Assembly: GCA_015494675.1 (NCBI GenBank)
Contig: WGAW01000029.1
Location: forward strand, 1-13,278
Origin: Hydrogenimonas sp.
GTDB lineage: Bacteria; Campylobacterota; Campylobacteria; Campylobacterales; Hydrogenimonadaceae
DNA: 13,278 nt
Direction: 5' to 3'
A program made the translations under genes and the position numbers. Of the stretch, positions 7,459 to 13,278 are shown one piece after another. How positions within the stretch are numbered: the first letter of the stretch is position 1; the number at the start of each line of letters is the position of its first letter. Under the pieces are notes generated by a model. That model did no database searches. It worked only from the letters and a program-made list of their open reading frames with translations, and was not told where the DNA came from.

Positions 7459-8438
7459 AGCGAGTTGGAGACCTTTACGATTTTTTCGAGCGCCTCTTTA
7501 GCCCGCCCGGAGTCTATAGTCTCCCGCGCTATCTGCAGCCCATCTTCGAAGTCGCGGGCCTTCCCGTCTACGATAAGGGCGGCGGCTGCGTTAATCAGAA
7601 CGATATCCCTTTTTGCCCCTTTTGTCTCACCGCTGAGTATGGAGCGTGTGATCTTCGCGTTTTCTGCGGCATCGCCCCCTTTTATCTCGTCGAAAGAGGC
7701 TCTCTCTATTCCGAACTCCGCAGGATCGATCGTGATCTTTTCAAGTGCTCCTCTCTCCAGCATCACAGCTTCGCTGCGATCCGAAACCGATATTTCGTCG
7801 AGCCCGTCCAGACTGCTTACGACCATAGCGCGGCGGCTGCCGAGCTTTTTCAGAGCTTCTGCCATCTTCGGAACGTATTCCGGGTCGAAAACCCCTATAA
7901 GCTGCTTCTCTACGCCGGCCGGGTTGCTCAGCGGGCCCAGAATATTGAAAATGGTGCGGTGGGGTATAGATTTTCTTATCGGCATAATGAACTTCATCGC
8001 CGGATGGTGCAAAACGGCAAATATGAATGCAAACCCGCACTCCTGCAGCATCTGCACCTGCTGCTTCGGAGTCAGGTCGAGACGGATACCGAGAGCTTCG
8101 AGCATGTCCGCGCTTCCGGAGCGGCTGGTTATAGAGCGGTTTCCGTGTTTGGCCACTTTAGAGCCGGCGCCGGCAAGCAGCAGCGACACGGTCGTGGAGA
8201 TATTGAAGCTTCCGCTTTTGTCCCCGCCGGTTCCGCAGTTGTCTATAAGCTCCTCACGCAGATCTTCGGGAACGGGCAGTTTGACGGAGTTTGCACGCAT
8301 CACCTCCGCCGCAGCCGCTATCTCTTCCGCGCTCTCACCCCGCTCGGCCATTTTTACAAGGAGCTCTCTGGCCTCTTTTTCATCCATCTCTCCTCGAAAA
8401 AGTCTCTCGAATGCCGTCCTCGCTTCACTATAAGTCAT
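7455..8438 (-). CDS. trpD: Anthranilate phosphoribosyltransferase
   Basis: TrpD transfers phosphoribose from PRPP to anthranilate, the second step of tryptophan synthesis, in the cytoplasm. The 327 residues show the helical N-terminal domain, the PRPP-binding DNCGTGGDKSGSFNIST (67-82), KHGNRSITSRSGSADMLEALG (98-117), anthranilate-site residues in RKSIPHRTIFNILGPLSNPAG (155-175) and the Mg-binding DE pair in DGLDEIS (211-217). All catalytic elements look intact. ATG at 8438 has GAGGAG at ideal spacing and overlaps the S4-protein stop (ATGA). No other trp gene is in the window and no Trp-codon leader peptide is seen, so it seems to be expressed with the tsaE-lptB housekeeping group rather than a trp operon. 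Confidence 0.97.
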   Translation of the reverse strand: MTYSEARTAFERLFRGEMDEKEARELLVKMAERGESAEEIAAAAEVMRANSVKLPVPEDLREELIDNCGTGGDKSGSFNISTTVSLLLAGAGSKVAKHGNRSITSRSGSADMLEALGIRLDLTPKQQVQMLQECGFAFIFAVLHHPAMKFIMPIRKSIPHRTIFNILGPLSNPAGVEKQLIGVFDPEYVPKMAEALKKLGSRRAMVVSSLDGLDEISVSDRSEAVMLERGALEKITIDPAEFGIERASFDEIKGGDAAENAKITRSILSGETKGAKRDIVLINAAAALIVDGKARDFEDGLQIARETIDSGRAKEALEKIVKVSNSL

Positions 8439-8683
8439 TGCAACTCCTCAACATATTCATCTTTCGCACTTTTGGGAATCGTTTTTGTAACCGGTATTTT
8501 GAGCACCCTGTAGCGTTTCGCACCCTTAAGATAGCGGATCTCGACAATATCACCGACCTTCACATCCTTGCTCGGTTTCGCCTGAACGCCGTTTATGTAC
8601 ACGACTCCGCTCTTTACCATATCCTGTGCCACCGTTCGGCGTTTGACCAGATTGACACTGCTTATATATTTATCGATTCTCAA
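8435..8683 (-). CDS. S4-domain RNA-binding protein
   Basis: This small cytoplasmic RNA-binding protein of 82 residues consists almost wholly of an S4 fold. It has the typical opening MRIDKYISSVNLVKRRTVAQDMVKSG, then VYINGVQAKPSKDVKVGDIVEI, and a short basic tail. Such stand-alone S4 proteins (Hsp15/RqcP-like) bind ribosomal or structured RNA; which one applies here cannot be told. The TTG start at 8683 follows GGAG by five bases and gives the conserved RIDKY N-terminus. It is the first gene of the minus-strand run and overlaps trpD by 4 nt. Confidence 0.9.
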   Translation of the reverse strand: MRIDKYISSVNLVKRRTVAQDMVKSGVVYINGVQAKPSKDVKVGDIVEIRYLKGAKRYRVLKIPVTKTIPKSAKDEYVEELQ

Positions 8684-8742
8684 TAGTTCTCCAAAAAAAT
8701 TTTCCTAATTTTGTTACATCTTCCGCGTAACTTCAGGATATT

Positions 8743-8748
8743 ATTATA
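8743..8748 (-). promoter_or_regulatory. -10 box for the S4-trpD-tsaE-lptB operon
   Basis: A perfect TATAAT on the minus strand lies 60 nt before the S4-protein start, giving an AT-rich leader of about 50 nt. Upstream sequence is T/A-rich without a good TTGACA, as is common in Campylobacterota. It is the only strong promoter seen for this overlapping gene run. Confidence 0.65.
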
Positions 8749-8776
8749 GAGTGTTGATAATAAAGTCTTGTTTATA

Positions 8777-8788
8777 GCCGCCGGCGGC
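8777..8788. promoter_or_regulatory. GC-only 12-bp palindrome between divergent promoters (possible operator)
   Basis: GCCGCCGGCGGC is a perfect palindrome in otherwise AT-rich spacer. It lies about 29 bp upstream of the S4 -10 box and about 64 bp upstream of the mlaE -10 box. Two further short palindromes (TATCGATA at 8791-8798, AGAGCTCT at 8813-8820) follow. A regulator-binding role is only suggested by position. Confidence 0.25.
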
Positions 8789-8852
8789 ATATCGATAGTG
8801 TCGCTGCAAAGAGCTCTGTCGGCCTCTGGTTCGTAATGTTCGTTTATATGCA

Positions 8853-8858
8853 TATAAT
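8853..8858 (+). promoter_or_regulatory. -10 box for the mla operon
   Basis: A perfect TATAAT lies 15 nt before the ATG at 8874 and 24 nt before the ATG at 8883, predicting a transcript start around 8865 and a very short leader. The -35 region (around 8830-8835) is weak. If this box is used, the second ATG (8883) gains support because the first would have almost no leader. Confidence 0.65.
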
Positions 8859-8873
8859 TTTGTATTGGATAGA

Positions 8874-10019
8874 ATGGCTACCATGAGCAAAGAGGAGTAT
8901 TTCCATATAGAGCGTTCCGGCGACACTTTGAAACTGAAGATCCGCGGTAGCTGGCGAATAGGTTCTCTTGATGCCGTAGAGAGGTCGTACAAAGATATGG
9001 AGTCCGCAATAGGGGGAGCGAAAAAGATCGTTGTCGACCTCGGCGGTATCGAGTCGATCGATACGGGAGCCATGGTTTTCTTTATATCGCTGCGCGATGA
9101 ACTGAAAGAGAAGAGACGAGCAAGATTCGTAAACATACCCGACGAATTCTGCCGAATGTTTCGTCTTGTCAAACGGTTTGCCGGACCGCACACCGCCGCG
9201 AAAGAGTCAAACTTTCCGATCTTTCTGCAGCCTTTTGCCGCTCTCGGCAGACAGACTCACGCCATGTACTCCGATTTTGTTCTATTCGTCAATTTCCTGG
9301 GGCAGTCCGCAGTCGCCATGTTTCGCACGCTCATACATCCATCTTCCTTCAGAATAAAAGAGACGGCGACCAACATCTACAAAGCGGGCGTTACAGCCAT
9401 ACCGATAGTAGCGCTCAGCGCTTTTTTGGTCGGCATCGTCATCGCTTTTCAAAGCGCCGTACAGCTGCAAAAATATGGAGCGAACATCTTCATTGTAGAT
9501 ATGATCGGTATCTCGATACCCAGAGAGCTCGCACCTCTGATTACCGCGATCATAATTGCAGGCAGGAGCGGATCGGCCTATACGGCGCAAATAGGTGTCA
9601 TGAAGATCACCGAAGAGATAGACGCTATGAAGACGATGGGTTTCGGAATCTTCCGTTTCATTGTCCTGCCCAGAATGGTTGCGATGATGATCGCCCTGCC
9701 GCTGCTTATATTTTTTGCCGATATCGTCGGAATCTACGGCGGCCTACTGGTTGCGAAATTTCAGCTCGATATCACCGCCGCACAATTTTTGGAGAGGCTT
9801 CACAGCGAAGTGGATGTAAAGCACTACCTGGTAGGCCTCTTCAAGGCCCCCTTTTTCGCCTTGATAATCGCCGCCGTCGGCTGTTTTCGCGGTTTTCAGG
9901 TTTCGGAAAATACCGAAAGCATCGGAAGATACACCACTATGAGTGTTGTAAACTCCATCTTCCTGGTAATTGCGATGGATGCTCTCTTTTCGGTCATCTT
10001 TACGGAGCTCGATATATGA
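8874..10019 (+). CDS. mlaE: STAS-MlaE fusion: lipid-transport ABC permease
   Basis: This is the inner-membrane permease of an MCE-type phospholipid transporter. Residues 1-105 form a STAS domain like MlaB, with the conserved helix-start IESIDTGAM (59-67), where D63/T64 mark the usual phosphorylatable or contact site. Residues 130-381 are the MlaE permease domain (PF02405 type), with an amphipathic entry helix and about five membrane segments: the family segments GIVIAFQSAVQLQKYGA, IPRELAPLITAIIIAGRSGSA, GVMKITEEIDAMKTMG and the final ESIGRYTTMSVVNSIF. In E. coli MlaB is a separate protein; here it is fused. Possible starts are ATG 8874, ATG 8883 and TTG 8865; I list 8874, but 8883 is nearly as likely. 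The stop overlaps mlaF (ATGA). C. jejuni has a homologous operon that includes iamB. Confidence 0.95.
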   Translation: MATMSKEEYFHIERSGDTLKLKIRGSWRIGSLDAVERSYKDMESAIGGAKKIVVDLGGIESIDTGAMVFFISLRDELKEKRRARFVNIPDEFCRMFRLVKRFAGPHTAAKESNFPIFLQPFAALGRQTHAMYSDFVLFVNFLGQSAVAMFRTLIHPSSFRIKETATNIYKAGVTAIPIVALSAFLVGIVIAFQSAVQLQKYGANIFIVDMIGISIPRELAPLITAIIIAGRSGSAYTAQIGVMKITEEIDAMKTMGFGIFRFIVLPRMVAMMIALPLLIFFADIVGIYGGLLVAKFQLDITAAQFLERLHSEVDVKHYLVGLFKAPFFALIIAAVGCFRGFQVSENTESIGRYTTMSVVNSIFLVIAMDALFSVIFTELDI

Positions 10020-10792
10020 GAGAGATGATAAAGCTGCGCCATCTGCAGACACGTTTCGGAAACAAAACGGTCCATGAAGATCTGAATCTCACCGTATACG
10101 AAGGTGACATATACGGCGTTCTCGGCGGAAGCGGCTCGGGAAAGACGACTCTTCTAAGAGAGATGATCATGCTTCTTCGCCCGAGTGCAGGCAGTATCGA
10201 AGTTCTCGGCCACGATCTGAATAGAATCGGGCGCAAGGATGCACAGAGACTCAGAAGCGAATGGGGAGTGCTTTTTCAGTTCGGAGCGCTATTTACCTCT
10301 TTGACGATCGAAGAGAATGTATCGGTATGGCTCAGAGAATATACATCTTTGTCAAATAGGACTATCCGGCGTATCGTCCGCTCTAAACTGGAGATGGTAG
10401 GGTTGGATCCCGATGTCGGCAGGCTCTATCCGAGCGAACTGAGCGGAGGTATGATAAAACGTTCCGCACTCGCACGCGCTCTCGTGATGGACCCCAAACT
10501 GCTTTTTTTGGACGAGCCCACTTCCGGCCTCGATCCGGTGAGTGCGGAGGCTTTCGACGATCTGATTTCCCAACTGCACTCTCTTCTGGGTCTGACCATC
10601 GTGATGATAACGCACGATATAGATACAATATTCAATGTAGTCAACAGGATGGCGGTACTTGGGGACAAGCATGTGGTTGCAGAAGGCTCTTTGGATGAGA
10701 TACTCAAGAGCGATCACCCCTTTATACGCCGCTTTTTCGGCGGAAACCGCGCAAAAGCGCGAATTGAGGCAATGCATATGGAAGGATTGTGA
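10016..10792 (+). CDS. mlaF: MCE lipid-transport ABC ATPase
   Basis: This is the cytoplasmic ATPase that powers the MlaE permease. The 258 residues carry Walker A GGSGSGKTT (37-45), Q-loop Q88 in VLFQFGALF, signature LSGGM (142-146) in ELSGGMIKRSALARAL, Walker B LLFLDEP (162-168), TSGLDPVSA and switch His H200. LSGGM-x-KR and VLFQ-x-GALF are typical of the MlaF/Mkl subgroup. The ATG overlaps the mlaE stop (ATGA), and GGAG lies six bases upstream. The stop overlaps mlaD by one base. The C. jejuni counterpart is iamA. Confidence 0.97.
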   Translation: MREMIKLRHLQTRFGNKTVHEDLNLTVYEGDIYGVLGGSGSGKTTLLREMIMLLRPSAGSIEVLGHDLNRIGRKDAQRLRSEWGVLFQFGALFTSLTIEENVSVWLREYTSLSNRTIRRIVRSKLEMVGLDPDVGRLYPSELSGGMIKRSALARALVMDPKLLFLDEPTSGLDPVSAEAFDDLISQLHSLLGLTIVMITHDIDTIFNVVNRMAVLGDKHVVAEGSLDEILKSDHPFIRRFFGGNRAKARIEAMHMEGL

Positions 10793-11757
10793 TGGAGAGC
10801 AGAGCAAGTTACACGATAGTAGGACTATTCGTTCTCCTCCTTGGAGCCGGTGCCGTAGCGTTCGCTCTCTGGATGGGGAAGTACAACAACAAAAAAGAGT
10901 ACGCATACTACTATACGTATATGAAAGAGTCGGTTGCCGGACTTCCGCCGGACGGGGCTGTCAAATATATGGGGGTAGACATCGGAAAGGTCAAAGAGAT
11001 CCATATCGACCCCAACGATCCTACGCGGGTGCGCCTGCTGCTGCAGATTCCAAAAGATATCCCGATACGTGAAGGCATGTATGCGACACTCAACTTTACC
11101 GGAATCACCGGAATCGCCTACATAGAAATAATCGGCGGCAAGAAGGGGGCCCCGGTAATAAAAAGTGAACCCGGCAAAATTCCGGTCATACCATCCAAGC
11201 CATCTACACTCGCTCAAATCGGTACTTCGGTAAGCGATCTTGCGGTGCAGATCTCGAAGGCACTCGACAGACTAAACAACGCTTTCAGCGAAGAGAACAT
11301 AAAACATTTCAACGATATGATGACCAATCTCGACCGATCTTCAGAGTCGTTGAAAAGGATTTTGAGCGACAAGAATGCCGAAAATATCGAGACTCTTCTT
11401 AGCACTCTGGCCGATGCGGCCAAAAAGAGCGACAGGCTCTTCGAAGCTGTAGATGTCATCAAAAAAACTACGCTCGATCTCGGTGCGGAGGGGAACAGAA
11501 CCCTGGCATCGCTTCAGCAGAGTGCAGACTCTTTTAAAGAGCTCAATATGAAGCTGATGAAACGTATCGAAGAGGGGGACCTGAATATCCGTCAGCTTCT
11601 TCAGCAGACGCTTGCAGAGTCAAATGCGCTCATGAGAGCGTCTCAGGCACTTGTTTATCAACTGCAAGAAGATGCGATGATGATCAAAAACAGCCCCAGA
11701 GACCTCTTTTTCAAAGAGGCCGAACCTACTCTGGGGCCGGGGGAGAAGCAAAAATGA
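10792..11757 (+). CDS. mlaD: MCE-domain protein MlaD with long helical C-terminus
   Basis: This substrate-binding MCE protein is anchored in the inner membrane with its bulk in the periplasm. After one N-terminal membrane segment (8-28), a single MCE domain spans about 38-118 (VKYMGVDIGKVKEI, then NFTGITGIAYIEIIGG). A Pro-rich link (127-138) leads into about 160 residues of predicted helix with heptad-like hydrophobics, ending in the NSPRDLFF motif (300-307) and a charged tail. E. coli MlaD has 183 residues, so the extra helical part here is large and could build a tube across the periplasm, as seen in other MCE proteins. ATG 10792 fits GAAGGA five bases upstream and the TGATG overlap with mlaF; GTG 10789 is the alternative. 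The stop overlaps the lipoprotein gene. Confidence 0.95.
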   Translation: MESRASYTIVGLFVLLLGAGAVAFALWMGKYNNKKEYAYYYTYMKESVAGLPPDGAVKYMGVDIGKVKEIHIDPNDPTRVRLLLQIPKDIPIREGMYATLNFTGITGIAYIEIIGGKKGAPVIKSEPGKIPVIPSKPSTLAQIGTSVSDLAVQISKALDRLNNAFSEENIKHFNDMMTNLDRSSESLKRILSDKNAENIETLLSTLADAAKKSDRLFEAVDVIKKTTLDLGAEGNRTLASLQQSADSFKELNMKLMKRIEEGDLNIRQLLQQTLAESNALMRASQALVYQLQEDAMMIKNSPRDLFFKEAEPTLGPGEKQK

Positions 11758-12380
11758 GAAGATTTACGATATACGAAAAAGTTTTTCCGGCGGCACTTGG
11801 TTTTTTACTCTTTTTTGGCGGCTGTTCAGTTAAAAAGGTCCCCCCGACCGCCTTTTACCGTATCTCCCAAGAGACTCCCGGAATCAGGGAATCTGCCAAT
11901 AAGCATGCCATTGACTCGATAAGAGTAACATTCAGCCGCTCGTCAAGAGTAAGCGAAAGTTCATCCATCTACTACTATACATACAAAGATTTCAGGCAGC
12001 AGCCGTACGCCTACAGCAGATGGTACGATACCCCGGCAACCATGTTAGAAGGTAAGCTGATTTTCGCTCTTGAAAAATCGAAAATCGCAAAAAATGTAAC
12101 AGGAAGTTCGAGTGCGGCGGATACAAAGACGGTTCTTGAAATAGGAGTTCTGGATTTCGTACATGAGTTCGGCAAGAGCGGAAGATCCAGAGGAAAAGCC
12201 GTCATTCTGGCTTCTCTGGTTAGAAACAGAGACGGCAAGACTTTATGCGCCAAGCTTTTTGAAGCCGATTCGACGGCGGCTACGGACGATGCCGAAGGGG
12301 GCGTTGCGGCTTTGAACAGCGCGTCCGACAAGATAGTGGCGGAAATTGTGGAGTGGCTGGGCGAATGCGGCCGACCGTAA
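11754..12380 (+). CDS. ABC transport auxiliary lipoprotein (PqiC/YmbA-like)
   Basis: This is a predicted outer-membrane lipoprotein partner of the MCE transporter. A signal peptide with hydrophobic core (11-22) ends in a lipobox-like FFGGC with Cys at 24, followed by Ser, a residue compatible with outer-membrane sorting. The mature part begins VPPTAFYRI, as in the ABC_trans_aux family (PF03886), and continues with IDSIRVTFS, YSRWYDTPATMLEGKLIFALEKS, VLEIGVLDFVHEF and a C-terminal helix. The SRW-x-x-x-PATML pattern corresponds to the family's usual Y-x-RWA-E/D-P segment. At 208 residues it is a normal length. ATG at 11754 overlaps the mlaD stop (ATGA) and follows a GGGGGAG ribosome site. C. 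jejuni has a lipoprotein gene at the same operon position. Confidence 0.87.
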   Translation: MRRFTIYEKVFPAALGFLLFFGGCSVKKVPPTAFYRISQETPGIRESANKHAIDSIRVTFSRSSRVSESSSIYYYTYKDFRQQPYAYSRWYDTPATMLEGKLIFALEKSKIAKNVTGSSSAADTKTVLEIGVLDFVHEFGKSGRSRGKAVILASLVRNRDGKTLCAKLFEADSTAATDDAEGGVAALNSASDKIVAEIVEWLGECGRP

Positions 12381-12405
12381 TTGAAAAACCGGAAACGCTC
12401 TAAGG

Positions 12406-13278
12406 CTACAGAAGGCCGAACTTCTCTATAAAATCGTCGTCGATATCTATGAGCCCTCTTTTTTGCAGAGACTCCAGTACCCCTCTGTCGCAAAGAACAT
12501 CACCCGGCCACTCCCGCTCGTAGCCGTCGAGCTCGTTTTTGTCGGTCGCGTCCACCATTATAAAAGGCTCCTTGCGTATATCACGCATAGCATCTATATT
12601 GTTCGCTACGCGCCACACAAGCATATACGGATTCTCCAGGCTGTTGCGTTCGGCATCTACCACGATCACAATTTTAAGATGTGCATGAAGCGATTTCAGA
12701 TCGTCGAAAAGCTGCTGAACAGAGCGCACTTTTTTGTAAGAAACGATACATATCGGATTTTTTGTATGCGTAAAATATTGTCTCAAAGAGAGCACATTGC
12801 CGTCTATCGCCTTCATCGCACTCAAAAGCTCTTCATCTTTCAGGAGTGAATCTACACCCTCTTCCACTTCATCGCCTGTCGCATCGATTCCAAGCTTTCC
12901 TCCAACCAGCGTATCGGGGCTGGAGTGGTCGAGCGCATCCACGATCCCCTCCGTAATCAGCATACGCTGCGGCGAGACTCTATTTAGAATATGCTCGGTT
13001 ATCGCCTCATACTCGGTAAGAGCCGGCGCTTCGCTCCCGACAAAGAGGGCGTGTTTGACAAAGCTCATCTGCCCCACACCCCAGAAAGCGTGCATGAACT
13101 GCTTTGCATGACCTTTGTAGTGAGTCTGCATCTTTGCCAGGATCAGGTTGTGAAAAACTCCGTTTTCGGGCATATGGTAGTCTATCAGGTCCGGTGCGGT
13201 CGTCTTTAGAAGCGGAAGGAAAATACGCTCCGTTCCCCACCCCATATATTTGTCTTCAAGCGGCGGCTTTCCGACTAC
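12406..13278 (-). CDS. UbiD-family decarboxylase, menaquinone type; 5' end outside window
   Basis: This is the C-terminal 291 residues of a prenylated-FMN-dependent UbiD decarboxylase; the reading frame is open to the right edge, where the visible part begins VVGKPPLEDKYMGWGTERIF. Other family signs are FLPLLKTTAPDLIDYHMPENGVFHNLILAKM, the AFWGVGQMSFVKHALFV segment, and a late MVDATDKNELDGYEREWPGD, where DATDKN and the nearby Trp-Pro are typical of UbiD C-termini. In Campylobacterota, which make menaquinone by the futalosine route, this type is annotated as menaquinone biosynthesis decarboxylase (SCO4490-like). The catalytic Arg/Glu/Glu residues lie largely in the missing N-terminal part. It is convergent with the mla operon, 25 nt away. 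Confidence 0.93.
   Translation of the reverse strand, partial: VVGKPPLEDKYMGWGTERIFLPLLKTTAPDLIDYHMPENGVFHNLILAKMQTHYKGHAKQFMHAFWGVGQMSFVKHALFVGSEAPALTEYEAITEHILNRVSPQRMLITEGIVDALDHSSPDTLVGGKLGIDATGDEVEEGVDSLLKDEELLSAMKAIDGNVLSLRQYFTHTKNPICIVSYKKVRSVQQLFDDLKSLHAHLKIVIVVDAERNSLENPYMLVWRVANNIDAMRDIRKEPFIMVDATDKNELDGYEREWPGDVLCDRGVLESLQKRGLIDIDDDFIEKFGLL

Noticed and set aside
7465..8433. 322-codon plus-strand open frame opposite trpD
   Set aside because: It mirrors trpD almost exactly, is Ser/Arg/Ala-rich low-quality sequence, and trpD on the other strand has all its catalytic motifs.
8836..8886. 16-codon frame whose stop overlaps the ATG at 8883 of mlaE (possible leader peptide)
   Set aside because: The perfect TATAAT at 8853-8858 lies inside it, so the main transcript would start after its ATG; no ribosome site is seen. 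Likely chance.
1..13278. Mobile element, phage, CRISPR or tRNA content
   Set aside because: No transposase, integrase, spacer array or tRNA cloverleaf was recognised; gene content is core metabolism and envelope.

Overview
The window looks like an ordinary housekeeping stretch of a Campylobacterota (Epsilonproteobacteria) chromosome with a fairly high GC content for that group. The assignment is inferred from gene content and order: tsaE-lptB-rpoN together, an atpB away from the other ATP synthase genes, a four-gene Mla/MCE operon with a STAS-fused permease and an auxiliary lipoprotein, a UbiD decarboxylase of the menaquinone type, and a short ThiE-like protein. ATA isoleucine codons and TTG/GTG starts are frequent. 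Genes are tightly packed, and no gene-free stretch exceeds about 260 bases.

Minus-strand block, positions 1-8683, read right to left. It begins at a perfect TATAAT box (8743-8748) with an S4-domain RNA-binding protein. trpD, tsaE and lptB follow with 4-8 nt overlaps, so they probably form one translationally coupled transcript. After a 118-nt gap come rpoN (sigma-54) and an overlapping TIGR02757/DUF2400 gene. atpB then has its own extended -10 promoter and is followed by a small two-helix membrane protein and a ThiE-like gene that overlaps it. A 259-nt spacer holds two 82-bp direct repeats with internal palindromes. Next come gatB and, overlapping its stop codon, a voltage-gated K+ channel with a C-terminal RCK (TrkA-N type) domain that runs off the left edge.

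Plus-strand block, about 8874-12380. An operon of four genes with 1-4 nt overlaps encodes an MCE lipid-transport ABC system: a STAS-MlaE fusion permease, the MlaF ATPase, an MlaD protein with a long helical tail, and an ABC_trans_aux (PqiC/YmbA-like) lipoprotein. It starts from a TATAAT box at 8853-8858, divergent from the S4 gene. The expected picture is an inner-membrane MlaFE(B) motor, an MlaD ring with a periplasmic extension, and an outer-membrane-anchored lipoprotein, together moving phospholipid between membranes.

Right edge. The 3' part of a UbiD-family decarboxylase (menaquinone route) lies convergent to the Mla operon, with only 25 nt between the two stop codons.

I found no phage, IS element, CRISPR array, tRNA or rRNA gene, and no clearly novel multi-gene system. 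The most interesting items are the repeat pair with a compensatory base change upstream of gatB, the MCE/lipoprotein hybrid transporter, and the uncharacterised small membrane protein after atpB.
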